The notes below the pieces were generated by a model, which was not told the DNA's origin, did no database searches, and saw nothing but the letters and a program-made list of their open reading frames with translations. From NCBI RefSeq assembly GCF_003347205.1, contig NZ_QQBJ01000004.1:62001-126000 (forward strand): DNA of 64,000 nt. Direction: 5' to 3'. The translations under genes were made by a program, and so were the position numbers. This DNA comes from Mycolicibacterium moriokaense. Lineage in GTDB: Bacteria > Actinomycetota > Actinomycetes > Mycobacteriales > Mycobacteriaceae. This document shows, piece by piece, positions 9,383 through 17,876 of the stretch. Position 1 is the stretch's first letter; every line of letters begins with the position of its first letter.

Positions 9383-9997
9383 TCAGGAGGCTGTGGAGGC
9401 GGTCGAGGTCGCGGTTGAGGTCGTGGTCGATTTCGCAGCCGGGCCGAGCAGCGCGGCGACGGTGTCCAACGCGGCGGTGACCCTGCCGCGCAAGTCGGTC
9501 GCGTCGCGGTCCTCCATCCACGAACGCAGGACTTCGATGAACCCGCCGACCAGAAACCGGCTCACCGACTCCGGCGCGAGACCGGCGATGTCGGTCACCG
9601 TCGGTGTGCCCTCGTTCGCAATCTGCTCGCATGCGGGCAGGAGTTCGGCCCGGAACGCCGCGACCACGGGCAGGGTGACCGCGCTGGGCACCACGTTGCG
9701 GTACATCGCGCGGTGCTCGGCGGCGAAGTCGAACAGCGCGACGATCCTGGCCCGCGCGTCGCCCGAGATACCCGCGGTGGCAGAAGCGAACGCGACGGTG
9801 AACGCGTAGGCGACGGCGTCGTCGCGGTCGCGGAAGTGCTGGTAGAACACCTGGCGGCTGACCCCGGCGCGGGCGACGATGTCGCCGACGGTCAATTGGT
9901 CGACCGGCCGCTCGTGGGCCAGCGCGAACGCGGCGTCGCGTAGCTTGCCGCGAACCCGCTCGGCGCGGGGATCGACGCTGTTGGTGCGTGCTGCCAT
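9383..9997 (-). CDS. TetR-family transcriptional regulator
   Basis: 204 aa. N-terminal helix-turn-helix about residues 12-60 (LTVGDIVARAGVSRQVFYQHFRDRDDAV), followed by a helical ligand-binding domain. The C-terminal tail is Thr/Ser-rich and low in complexity. Start ATG 9997 preferred; GTG 10015 would add six residues and would place the start against the inverted repeat. The palindrome at 10016-10037, 18 bp upstream, is the expected operator, so autorepression with control of the downstream permease gene is likely. Confidence 0.87.
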   Translation of the reverse strand: MAARTNSVDPRAERVRGKLRDAAFALAHERPVDQLTVGDIVARAGVSRQVFYQHFRDRDDAVAYAFTVAFASATAGISGDARARIVALFDFAAEHRAMYRNVVPSAVTLPVVAAFRAELLPACEQIANEGTPTVTDIAGLAPESVSRFLVGGFIEVLRSWMEDRDATDLRGRVTAALDTVAALLGPAAKSTTTSTATSTASTAS

Positions 9998-10015
9998 ACC
10001 TGAACCATAATTCAC

Positions 10016-10037
10016 TTCGTAGACATATGACTACGAA
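10016..10037. promoter_or_regulatory. Near-perfect palindrome, likely TetR operator
   Basis: Arms TTCGTAG and CTACGAA flank an 8-bp centre that itself contains the palindrome CATATG, giving a 22-bp element with only one mismatched pair. It sits immediately upstream of the TetR gene and about 50 bp from the end of the DoxX gene, as expected for autoregulation. Confidence 0.72.
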
Positions 10038-10087
10038 AGCTTAGGTAATCTAAGACACCTGTCGCGGGCGGTGTGACCGGCGCGACG

Positions 10088-10435
10088 TCAGAGGGTGTGC
10101 AGCACGGCGGTCGCCGCCGCCAATGCGACGCCGATCACGGCCGGAACCATGTCGGCGACGCGGTCGGAGGCGCGAAGGTGAAAGGCGATGGCGCCAATCG
10201 ACAACAGTGCGAGCCCGATGGCCGCGGCGATGCCGATCGGCGCCCACAACAGCCCGACCAGCACCCCGGCCACGCCCGCGAGTTCGAGCGCTCCGATGAG
10301 CCGCCACTGGGTGGGCGCCACACCGAGATGGTCGCGGATGGCCAGGGATTTGGGGACGCCGAGCAGCTTGATGCTCGACGAGAACGTGAAGAGCGCTGCC
10401 AGCAGCAGCGTCACAACTATTGTGGCGGTGTCCAC
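10088..10435 (-). CDS. DoxX-family small membrane protein
   Basis: 115 aa with four predicted TM helices and the family-like FTFSSSIKLLGVPKSLAIRDHLGV opening, RLIGALELAGVAGVL in the middle and HLRASDRVADMVP near the end. DoxX/DoxX-like proteins are small four-helix membrane proteins, some linked to redox or detoxification complexes; the exact role here is unknown. GTG start at 10435. Divergent from the cupin gene with 41 bp between starts, so the two promoters must overlap. Confidence 0.8.
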   Translation of the reverse strand: MDTATIVVTLLLAALFTFSSSIKLLGVPKSLAIRDHLGVAPTQWRLIGALELAGVAGVLVGLLWAPIGIAAAIGLALLSIGAIAFHLRASDRVADMVPAVIGVALAAATAVLHTL

Positions 10436-10476
10436 CCTCCGGAGGTTATTACCCGAGTCCTGACGGGAGGCCGAAA

Positions 10477-10872
10477 ATGATCCGCTGCGTTCGCCTGTGG
10501 ACCGGAGACGACGGAAATTCGTGCTTTTGCGATGGCTGGTTCGACATCGAGCGCGGCCGCAATGACGACCTGGTCTCGACGACGATCGCGGCGTCCCACG
10601 TGACGGTCGAGGAGACCGCGGGTGGGGGATCGTTGGCCTGGCACACCGCCCCCGTCCGGCAACTGGTCGTGACGCTGTGCGGCACGCTGATCTTCACCAC
10701 TCGCGGTGGTGAGCAGTTCACCCTGCGACCCGGCGACGTCCTGCTCGCCGAGGACACCGTGGGAACTGGCCACCAGTGGCGACTGGAAGGCACCGACCCG
10801 TGGCGGCGGATGTACGTTGTCCTTGCCGACGGGGCCGAGGTCCCGTTCGCCGCGCGCCGCGACGGTCAGTGA
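10477..10872 (+). CDS. Cupin-domain protein
   Basis: 131 aa. A single cupin barrel is indicated by the C-terminal GGEQFTLRPGDVLLAEDTVG segment followed by GHQW, the usual second cupin motif with its His ligand. The N-terminal part starts MIRCVRLWTGDDGNSCF. No enzyme type can be assigned. ATG 10477 is preceded by GGGAGG 7 bp upstream, a good ribosome-binding site. The 3' end overlaps the stop of the convergent permease gene by 7 bp. Confidence 0.75.
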   Translation: MIRCVRLWTGDDGNSCFCDGWFDIERGRNDDLVSTTIAASHVTVEETAGGGSLAWHTAPVRQLVVTLCGTLIFTTRGGEQFTLRPGDVLLAEDTVGTGHQWRLEGTDPWRRMYVVLADGAEVPFAARRDGQ

Positions 10873-12470
10873 CCGGCGACGATATCCGCCTCGTCGACGT
10901 CGACCGGGTCCTTGGCCCCGGGCAGGAATGAGTAAGCGGCACAGACTATCCCGAAGAACAGATAGCCCAGTGCCACCTGCGGGCTGGCCGCCCAGGCGAC
11001 TTCGGGAGCGTGGATCAGCCCGATGAACGACAACACGGCCCCGACGGCCGACGCGATCGCCGCGTAGAGGAACTTCTTCTCCAGGATGAACGTGACCATG
11101 GTGCCGAGGATCAGACCGACGAGCACCGCGCCGTCGCCGAGTGTCTTGAGGCCCTCGTACACCACACCGGCCCCGTTGAGCGCTTCCATGCCGACGTCGG
11201 CGGCCGAGGTGCCCGCGGCGTTGAGCGCGTTGTCGATCAGGCCGCTGGCCCATTGCGCGAGGTTGGGCAGCAGCGCCGCCACCACCGCGACGGCGTGCAG
11301 CCGCGGCACCGCCTGGAACGCCTGCGCCCCGATCAGCAGGCCGATGTAGAGCAGGATCGGAACGATCGCGGGCACCGGCAGCAGCGCGTCGAGAACTCCG
11401 AACAGCCCCAGGAAGCAGAGGATTCCGATCAGCACGCCGCTGGCCAGCGAGTAGTTGGCGCGTCCGCCGGCGTCCTTCCAGCCCGGGTGGCCGATGTACA
11501 CGGCGGGCGGGAACGGCGAGCCGAAGGCCGACCCGATGATCGCACCCGCGCCGTCGGCAAGCAGGACACTGCGCAGGTTGAAGTTGTCGCCCGCGGCGGC
11601 GGCGCTCTCCACGTTGCTCATCGCCTCGGTGAAGTTGTAGACGCCCAGCGGGATCGCCGTGCCGAGCAGCGGCGCCAGGTTCGACAGGCCGTGTGCCAGA
11701 AGGTCGATCCGCAGATCGGGGACGCCGATCGCGATGTCGGAGACGGCCTGTCCGACGTCGGGTGCGGACATGTAGCCGCCGATCCAGCCGATGGCGGTGC
11801 CGACCAGCAGCGCCGCCAGCCCGACCGGGATGCCGAATGGCAGCTTCACGTTGGTGAAGAACCCGATCAGGATGATGGCCATCACGGGAAGACCGATCCA
11901 CGCCGCCTCCCACATCTGAGCGGCGGGCCGCATCGAGATGAACGTGATCGAGATGCCCGCCAGCGTTCCCAGCATCGCGGCGCGGGGCGTGAGCTTGCGA
12001 ATGTAGGGCCCGACGAACGCGCCGATCATCACGATCACGCCGATCAGGAACGCCCACGCCAAACCGGCTTGCCAGGCCTGGGTGGGATCTTTCGTGTTCA
12101 GGTAGACCGGCAGCATCACGACGAAGACCACGATGAACATGTGCGGCACGCTGGGCCCGTACGGCAGCGCGGTGACGTCGTCGCGGTTCTCCCGACGGGC
12201 CAACCGGCGGGCCAGGAACGTGTAGTAGAGGTTGCCCAGGATCAGCGCGACGCCCAGCGCGGGTAGCACGGTGCCGAGCACGTCGCCGGCGGGCACCGAC
12301 ACGACACCGATCATCAGACCGGTCAGCGTCAGGACGTTGACCAGGATGTTGAAGCCGAGCCCGAAGAACGCGTTGGTGTCACCGCGGGTCCACAGTGGCA
12401 GCGACGTCGGCGCCGGGGCGGGAGGATCGACCGGGCCGTCGGCGGGAGATTCGGTCACGTCGGTTGTCAT
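10866..12470 (-). CDS. NCS2/AzgA-like nucleobase or ureide permease
   Basis: 534 aa with about 12-14 hydrophobic helices and short charged loops. Pattern FFGLGFNILVNVLTLTGLM at the first helix and the later NFTEAMSNVESAAAAGDNFN stretch recall the xanthine/uracil/AzgA permease superfamily. It follows the biuret-hydrolase-like gene by 11 bp in the same direction, so the most economical reading is an uptake system for the nitrogen compound handled by the two hydrolases (biuret, allophanate or a related ureide). Substrate is an inference from context only. ATG 12470 preceded by AGGACCC. Confidence 0.75.
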   Translation of the reverse strand: MTTDVTESPADGPVDPPAPAPTSLPLWTRGDTNAFFGLGFNILVNVLTLTGLMIGVVSVPAGDVLGTVLPALGVALILGNLYYTFLARRLARRENRDDVTALPYGPSVPHMFIVVFVVMLPVYLNTKDPTQAWQAGLAWAFLIGVIVMIGAFVGPYIRKLTPRAAMLGTLAGISITFISMRPAAQMWEAAWIGLPVMAIILIGFFTNVKLPFGIPVGLAALLVGTAIGWIGGYMSAPDVGQAVSDIAIGVPDLRIDLLAHGLSNLAPLLGTAIPLGVYNFTEAMSNVESAAAAGDNFNLRSVLLADGAGAIIGSAFGSPFPPAVYIGHPGWKDAGGRANYSLASGVLIGILCFLGLFGVLDALLPVPAIVPILLYIGLLIGAQAFQAVPRLHAVAVVAALLPNLAQWASGLIDNALNAAGTSAADVGMEALNGAGVVYEGLKTLGDGAVLVGLILGTMVTFILEKKFLYAAIASAVGAVLSFIGLIHAPEVAWAASPQVALGYLFFGIVCAAYSFLPGAKDPVDVDEADIVAGH

Positions 12471-12481
12471 GGTGGGTCCTC

Positions 12482-13174
12482 TCAGGCGGCGGTGGTGGTG
12501 AAGGCTTGCAGAGCCGAGATCACGGCCGCGCTGTCGGCGACCCATCCGAAGATGCCGCCCTGGGCCTTGATCATTTCCAGTCCGATGCGCTGGAACTCGG
12601 GGAAATACGAACCGACGCAGTCGGATACGACCAGGCATTCGTAGCCGCGGTCGTTCGCCTCGCGCGTGGTGGTGTGCACGCACACCTCGGTGGTGACACC
12701 GGTGACCAAGAGTTGGCTGACGCCCGCTTGCATCAGGATGTCCTGCAGATCCGTGGCGTAGAAGGCGCCCTTGCCGGGTTTGTCGATGACGACCTCGCCC
12801 TCGATGGGCGCCAGCTCGTCGATGATGTCGTGCCCGTACTCGCCGCGGATCAGGATGCGGCCGTACTTGCCCGCGTCGCCGATGCGCTTGGAGGGGGCGC
12901 CCCGGTTGAGCTTCGCCGGCGGGCAGTCCGACAGGTCGGGCTGATGGCCTTCGCGGGTGTGGATGACCATCACACCCGACGCCCGGGCCGCCGCGATCAG
13001 AGCCGCCAACGGCGGCACCACCTTCAGCAACTGGTCGACGTCGTTGCCCAGGCTCTCGCCGAATCCGCCTGACAGCAGGAAATCTCGCTGCATGTCGATG
13101 ACGATCAGCGCGGTCTTGCCCTCGACTAGTGGGAACGGCGTCGGGTCGGCGGGCACGTCGACGAAGATGTTCAT
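12482..13174 (-). CDS. Cysteine hydrolase, probable biuret hydrolase (isochorismatase superfamily)
   Basis: 230 aa. Catalytic triad of cysteine hydrolases is visible: Asp27 in IDMQRDF, the Lys in VIDKPGKGAF (about residue 132) and Cys in TGVTTEVCVHTTTREANDRG (about 165). Several stretches (HTREGHQPDL, RIGDAGKYGRIL, PIEGEVVIDKPGKG, ANDRGYECLV) closely follow the biuret hydrolase BiuH as I remember it, rather than general isochorismatases; RutB-type ureidoacrylate hydrolase is the main alternative. Reaction expected: biuret to allophanate plus ammonia. ATG 13174 overlaps the amidase stop (ATGA), and the amidase looks like the next pathway enzyme. Confidence 0.78.
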   Translation of the reverse strand: MNIFVDVPADPTPFPLVEGKTALIVIDMQRDFLLSGGFGESLGNDVDQLLKVVPPLAALIAAARASGVMVIHTREGHQPDLSDCPPAKLNRGAPSKRIGDAGKYGRILIRGEYGHDIIDELAPIEGEVVIDKPGKGAFYATDLQDILMQAGVSQLLVTGVTTEVCVHTTTREANDRGYECLVVSDCVGSYFPEFQRIGLEMIKAQGGIFGWVADSAAVISALQAFTTTAA

Positions 13175-14598
13175 AGGTGCTCCTCGGTGGTGGTCGCGAA
13201 ACTGGAAAGGGCTGCAGAACGGGCGGATTCGCGCGGTTCGTCGAGCACTCGCGCGGCGAGCGCCAGCACGGTGTCGTCCGACAGCGCCGCGCCCAGCAGC
13301 ATCGCGCTGTGCGGCCTGCCGTCAGCGGTCGTGCCGAACGGCACCGCGACGCCGAGCAGGTCGAGCAGGTTTCCGAAATGCGTGTAGTGGCCCAGCATCG
13401 TGTTGGTGTCGATGGGCCGCGCCAGCACTTCGTCGACGGTGAACGTGGTGCCGACGGTCGGGACCGCCAGCACGTCCATGTGCAGCCAGGCGCGGTTCAC
13501 GACGGCCTTGAGTTCCGCCAGCCGCTGCAGGGCGGCGAATGCGTCGACGGCGGTGTACTTCAGCCCGCCGCGCAGGATGTCGCGCACCACCGGGTGGATG
13601 GAATCTGGTTGTACGGCAAGGAAGTCACCGAATTCGACGAGTCGTTCGGCCACCCATGGCCCCTGGTACAACAGGGCACCCGCGGCGAGGAACGGTTCGA
13701 GGGAGACCTCGACGACGGTGGCGATGTTGGCCACTTGCTCGCGGAACGCCAGATGGGCACGGGCCATCTCGTCGTCGCCGAAGAACTCCAGTTCGTCAGC
13801 GGGCGGCAGGCCGACTCGGATGTCGGAGCCGTCGTGGCGCGGCCCGCGCCCACGTGACCACGCATCGTTGTCGTCGCGCGCCGCCATCACGTCGAGCACC
13901 CGGTCGACGTCGTCGACGCAGCCGGCCATCACGCTGATGCAGTCCAGCGATTTGCACGCGGGCACCAGCCCCACCGTGCTGATCAGGCCGCGCGAAGGCT
14001 TGTAGCCGAGCACGCTGTTGAGCGCGGCGGGCACCCGGCCGGAGCCCGCGGTGTCGGTGGCGACCGCGAACGGTACCTGGCCCAGTGCGACGGCCAGCGC
14101 CGAGCCCGAACTCGAACCGCCCGAGATCATCTCGCCGCCGTACACGCTTCGGGGCACCGTGTACGGGGTCCTGGTGCCGTTCAGTCCGGTGGCGAACTGG
14201 TCGAGATTGGTCTTGCCGACATACAGCGCACCCGCGTCGAGAAGGCGACGAACCGCGGGCGCGGTCGTCGACGCGACGTAGGCGTAGTCGGGGCAGGACA
14301 GCGTGGTCGGTACCCCCGCGACGTCGATGCTGTCCTTGACCCCGAAGGGCACCCCGTACAGCGGCAGCGTCCGCGCGCCCGGCCGGCCTTCGATGTCCTG
14401 TGCGGCGGCCAGCAGTTGCTCCCTCGGCACGACGGACAGCCAGGTGCCGTCGTCGCCGCGCGCGGCGATGGCGTCGGCCACCCGGGCGGCCGTCTTGGTG
14501 GGAGAACCACTGCCACCGGCATGCCATTGCAGGATCTCGGCCACGGAGGGACCGACCGACGGACCTGATGCGCCAGCAACCACAGCTGTTTTTTTCAC
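13171..14598 (-). CDS. atzF: Amidase-signature enzyme, probable allophanate hydrolase
   Basis: 475 aa. Amidase-signature motifs: Lys in PLYGVPFGVKDSIDVAG, the Gly/Ser-rich SGGSSSGSALAVALGQVPFAVATDTAGSGRVPA carrying the cis-Ser and nucleophile Ser, and GYKPSRGLISTVGLVPACKSLDCISVMA, which resembles allophanate hydrolase (AtzF/DUR2 amidase domain). Length fits the stand-alone amidase domain without the large C-terminal DUR2 extension. Expected reaction: allophanate to ammonia and CO2. First gene of the leftward set with the biuret-hydrolase-like gene and permease. GTG start 14598; an internal start is possible because the first 15 residues look unconserved. Confidence 0.75.
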   Translation of the reverse strand: MKKTAVVAGASGPSVGPSVAEILQWHAGGSGSPTKTAARVADAIAARGDDGTWLSVVPREQLLAAAQDIEGRPGARTLPLYGVPFGVKDSIDVAGVPTTLSCPDYAYVASTTAPAVRRLLDAGALYVGKTNLDQFATGLNGTRTPYTVPRSVYGGEMISGGSSSGSALAVALGQVPFAVATDTAGSGRVPAALNSVLGYKPSRGLISTVGLVPACKSLDCISVMAGCVDDVDRVLDVMAARDDNDAWSRGRGPRHDGSDIRVGLPPADELEFFGDDEMARAHLAFREQVANIATVVEVSLEPFLAAGALLYQGPWVAERLVEFGDFLAVQPDSIHPVVRDILRGGLKYTAVDAFAALQRLAELKAVVNRAWLHMDVLAVPTVGTTFTVDEVLARPIDTNTMLGHYTHFGNLLDLLGVAVPFGTTADGRPHSAMLLGAALSDDTVLALAARVLDEPRESARSAALSSFATTTEEHL

Positions 14599-14671
14599 GG
14601 AATGATGGCGGCCGTTATACGGCGGTATTGCAATCGTGTTGCCCGCTGGTCAGGCCGCGATTCGACTTCAG

Positions 14672-14690
14672 ACTAGAAACGTGTTCTAGT
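14672..14690. promoter_or_regulatory. Inverted repeat upstream of thioesterase, KstR/TetR-like
   Basis: ACTAGAA and TTCTAGT flank a 5-bp spacer. Read as a 14-mer, AGAAACGTGTTCTA style sequence matches the KstR consensus TNNAACNNGTTNNA at all fixed positions except the first T. It lies 7 bp upstream of the GTG start of the thioesterase gene, a position fit for repression. Confidence 0.5.
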
Positions 14691-14696
14691 TTTCGG

Positions 14697-15323
14697 GTGC
14701 TGGAGTTCACCCACATCGGGGACCTGACCTCCGAGGAAGTCGACCGGCTGCGCGCGTCCTATCAGCCGCTTGCCGACTCGGTCCGCGGCCTGGTCGACGC
14801 CACCATCCGGACCGAGGTCGACGCCGACGAGGTGGCCGCCGTCAAGGCCGAGATCGATGCGCTCACCGCGCGGTTGAGGGCACGCCAGATCGACGGCGCG
14901 TTCGGGGTGCAGTACACCACCGGAGGCGACCGGATGGCATGGGGCAACCCGGTTGTCGGGATCCGCAACCCGATCGCGCCCCCGCTGGACATCAAGCGCG
15001 ACGAGGCGGGCAACGTGTTCACCGACTTCGTGATGGGCGCCCCGTACGAGGGCCCGCCCGGCCATGTGCACGGCGGTGTCTCCGCGCTGGTGCTCGACCA
15101 CATCCTCGGCGAGGCCGCCAGCGACGGGATCATGCCGCGGTTCACCGGCACGATCGCGTTCCGCTACCTGCGCACGACACGGCTGGGCCGGCTACATGCC
15201 GAAGCGCGGATCGACCGGACCGAGGGTGTGAAGACCTTCGTCGTGGGTCATCTCGCCGACGACGAAGGCGTCACGGTCGAAGCCGAGGGTGTGTTCATCA
15301 CTCCGAAGTGGGCCCGCGACTGA
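14697..15323 (+). CDS. PaaI-type hotdog-fold thioesterase
   Basis: 208 aa. After a helical N-terminal 90 residues comes the hotdog domain: GPPGHVHGGVSALVLDHILGEAA contains the HGG motif and catalytic Asp/Glu helix of PaaI-like acyl-CoA thioesterases, followed by beta strands TIAFRYLRTTRLGRLHAEARI and GVFITPKWARD. Likely hydrolyses an acyl-CoA in the cytosol; chain type unknown. GTG start 14697, chosen because no ATG is in frame nearby and the operator-like repeat ends just upstream. If that repeat is a KstR site the gene would belong to sterol or lipid catabolism. Confidence 0.85.
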   Translation: MLEFTHIGDLTSEEVDRLRASYQPLADSVRGLVDATIRTEVDADEVAAVKAEIDALTARLRARQIDGAFGVQYTTGGDRMAWGNPVVGIRNPIAPPLDIKRDEAGNVFTDFVMGAPYEGPPGHVHGGVSALVLDHILGEAASDGIMPRFTGTIAFRYLRTTRLGRLHAEARIDRTEGVKTFVVGHLADDEGVTVEAEGVFITPKWARD

Positions 15324-15333
15324 GCAATTGGCG

Positions 15334-17790
15334 CTACTGCTTGGCCATCGCGATGTTGAACCGGTCTTCGGCGGTGATCAGGTGGTCGTGGCTGTCGTCG
15401 CCGATGTCGATCTGCACCCAGTCGATCGCGCCCGTGAACTTGTTGTCCGTCGGGCCGTAGTCCGGCGATGCCGGTGATCCGGTATCGCGCCCGACATCGC
15501 ACGCCTCGTCGGCCGAGAACCCCATTGGGATCGAGCGTTCGACGCGGCCCTTGCCGACCGCCTTTCCGTCGTAGTAGAGGGTGACGTCGCCGCCCTGTCC
15601 CAGACCGCCACCGTCGTAGCCGAACTCCATTCGAACCTGGTGTCTGCCCGCGGGGATCTTCTTGGTCGCGGTCGCGAAGAAGTAATCGATTCCGAAGAAG
15701 TTGTAGCAGTACTTCAATCTGCCTTCGTGCACGTAGAGCGCCCAGCCGCCGACGCTGCCGCCCTGGGTGATGATCACCCCGCTTGCGCCGCCCTTGGGCA
15801 CCACGACTTCCGCGGTCACCGAATGCGATTTGTTCTTGATCGTCAGCACACACCATTCGCTGACCCGCATGCCGTCGAACAGCAGTTGGGTGTTGCCCTT
15901 CACGAGCTGGGGCCGCCCCGCGATGTCGGGGTTTATCCGCTCGAAGCCGCGGTCGTCGAGCGGGATGACGTTGTACTTGGTCGCCTCGATGAGCCAGAGC
16001 CGTTGCAGCTCGGCGAGTTTCGCGGGGTTATCCTTGGCCAGGTTGTGCGCCTGGGTCCAGTCGCCGGGCTCATACAGTTCCCAGACGTCGTCGTCGAACG
16101 GCGGCGGCGTGTCGGCCTTCCATGGCGTGCGGTGTTTGGTGACCGCCGTCCAGCCCTGGAAGTAGATGCCGCGGTTGCCCATCATCTCGAAGTACTGCAC
16201 CTCGTGGGTGTCCGGCGCCTTGCCGTCGCGCAGGGTCGCCATCATGCTGACCCCCTCCAACGGCGCCTGGGTGATCCCGTTGACCGAATGCGGCGCGGGC
16301 AACCCGGCCGCCTCCAGGATGGTCGGTGCCACGTCGATGACGTGGTGGAACTGGTCGCGTACGCCACCCTTGTCCGGCACGCCGTTCGGCCAACTCACGA
16401 TGGTCCCGTTGCGGGTGCCGCCCCAGTGCGACGCGACCTGCTTGGTCCACTGGTAGGGCGCGCACAGCGCATGGGCCCAGCCGACCGCGTAGTGGTTGTA
16501 GGCGTCCGGGGTGCCGAAGTCGTCGATCTTGGACAGCAGGAACTCGGTCGACTCGATCCCCGGCATGCCGTTGAGAGTCGTCATCTCGTTGAAGCAGCCG
16601 TTGAGCGTCCCCTCGGCGGAGGCGCCGTTGTCACCGATGATGTAGTACACCAGCGTGTCGCCCAGCACGCCGAGGTCGTCGATCGCGTCGATGACCCGAC
16701 CGACCTCGTGGTCCGCTTGCTCCAGGAACCCTGCGTAGATCTCCATCTGCCTGGCAAGCACGGGCTTGAGATCGTCGGCCATGTCGTCCCACGCGGGGAT
16801 CTCGTCGTGCCGCACGGTCAACTCGGCGTTCTTGGGCACCACCCCCAGCTTCTTCTGCCGCGCAAGCGTTTTCTCCCGCAGTGCATCCCAACCGTCGTCG
16901 AACTTGCCCTTGTATTTGTCGGACCACTCCTTGGGGACGTGGTGCGGCGCGTGGGTCGCACCCGGCGCGAAGTAGACGAAGAAGGGTTTGTCGGGCATCA
17001 GTGCCTTCTGCTGGCGGATCCAGGTAACGGCCCGATCGGAGAGGTCCGCGGTCAGCGTGTAGCCCTCTTCCGGCGACTTCGGCGGCTCGACCGCGGTGGT
17101 GCCCTCGTACAGGCCCGGGTAGTACTGGTTGGCCTCGCCGCCGACGAAACCGTAGAAGTGCTCGAAGCCCGACCCGGTCGGCCACTGGTGGAACGGCCCC
17201 GCGGGCGTCACCTCCCAACCTGGCACCTCGTGACACTTGCCGAACTGCGCGGTCGAGTAGCCGTTGAGGCGCAGCGTCTCGGCGATCGGGGCTTTCTCCT
17301 TCGGGCGGATGCTGCTGTTGCCGGGCGCCGAGGTCGCCATCTCGGTGATCGCACCCATGCCGACTGAATGGTGATTGCGGCCGGTGAGAAGAGCCTGCCG
17401 GGTGGGGGAGCACAGTGCGGTGGTGTGAAAGCGGTTGAGCTTGAGGCCATTTGCCGCCAGTCGCTCGGCGACCGGGGTGTTGCAGGGGCCGCCGAACGCC
17501 GAGGACGCACCGAATCCGACGTCGTCGATGAGCACGATGAGAACGTTCGGCGCGCCGTCGGGCGGCCGCAGTTCGGTGATCGGCGGATAGCTGGTGTTCG
17601 GGTCCTTGGCGTCATAGGTGGTCAACCCGATGTGCTTGGGGTCGGGGATCGGTAGATGCTCGCGAACAAGCCGGTCCGTTCGAGCCGGGGCCGGCGCCTC
17701 GGGCTTGCCTGTGCCTTTCTTCGCCGGCGCAGCCGTCGCCTTCTTCGTCGATTTCGCCTTGCTCGATGAGGCTTTCGCGGACTTGGCCAC
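15334..17790 (-). CDS. Arylsulfatase (formylglycine-dependent sulfatase, AtsA/AtsD-like)
   Basis: 818 aa. The sulfatase signature CSPTRQALLTGRN places the Cys converted to formylglycine at about residue 126; NVLIVLIDDVGFG supplies the metal-binding Asp pair and TLVYYIIGDNGASAEG the second metal site. A C-terminal region of about 150 residues looks like a beta-rich appended domain (GVIITQGGSVGGWALYVHEGRLKYCY). The N-terminus is a Lys/Ala/Ser-rich stretch with histone-H1-like composition instead of a signal peptide, so export is not indicated. It cleaves sulfate esters of unknown identity. Transcribed convergently with the thioesterase gene, 10 bp between stops. Confidence 0.93.
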   Translation of the reverse strand: MAKSAKASSSKAKSTKKATAAPAKKGTGKPEAPAPARTDRLVREHLPIPDPKHIGLTTYDAKDPNTSYPPITELRPPDGAPNVLIVLIDDVGFGASSAFGGPCNTPVAERLAANGLKLNRFHTTALCSPTRQALLTGRNHHSVGMGAITEMATSAPGNSSIRPKEKAPIAETLRLNGYSTAQFGKCHEVPGWEVTPAGPFHQWPTGSGFEHFYGFVGGEANQYYPGLYEGTTAVEPPKSPEEGYTLTADLSDRAVTWIRQQKALMPDKPFFVYFAPGATHAPHHVPKEWSDKYKGKFDDGWDALREKTLARQKKLGVVPKNAELTVRHDEIPAWDDMADDLKPVLARQMEIYAGFLEQADHEVGRVIDAIDDLGVLGDTLVYYIIGDNGASAEGTLNGCFNEMTTLNGMPGIESTEFLLSKIDDFGTPDAYNHYAVGWAHALCAPYQWTKQVASHWGGTRNGTIVSWPNGVPDKGGVRDQFHHVIDVAPTILEAAGLPAPHSVNGITQAPLEGVSMMATLRDGKAPDTHEVQYFEMMGNRGIYFQGWTAVTKHRTPWKADTPPPFDDDVWELYEPGDWTQAHNLAKDNPAKLAELQRLWLIEATKYNVIPLDDRGFERINPDIAGRPQLVKGNTQLLFDGMRVSEWCVLTIKNKSHSVTAEVVVPKGGASGVIITQGGSVGGWALYVHEGRLKYCYNFFGIDYFFATATKKIPAGRHQVRMEFGYDGGGLGQGGDVTLYYDGKAVGKGRVERSIPMGFSADEACDVGRDTGSPASPDYGPTDNKFTGAIDWVQIDIGDDSHDHLITAEDRFNIAMAKQ

Positions 17791-17876
17791 CCTGGTCTCC
17801 TCTCACACGCACTCATGCCGAATGGTCGCCATGCTATTGCCCGGCGGAAGCGATCGTGGGCGTTCGCTCCAAGCGC

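Noticed and set aside
15640-17367. Long open frame (575 codons) opposite the sulfatase, and other long antisense frames such as 3063-4526, 10417-12057 and 11010-12266
   Set aside because: They show Arg/Gly/Val-rich shadow composition caused by high GC at third positions of the real gene on the other strand, and lack ribosome sites or motifs.
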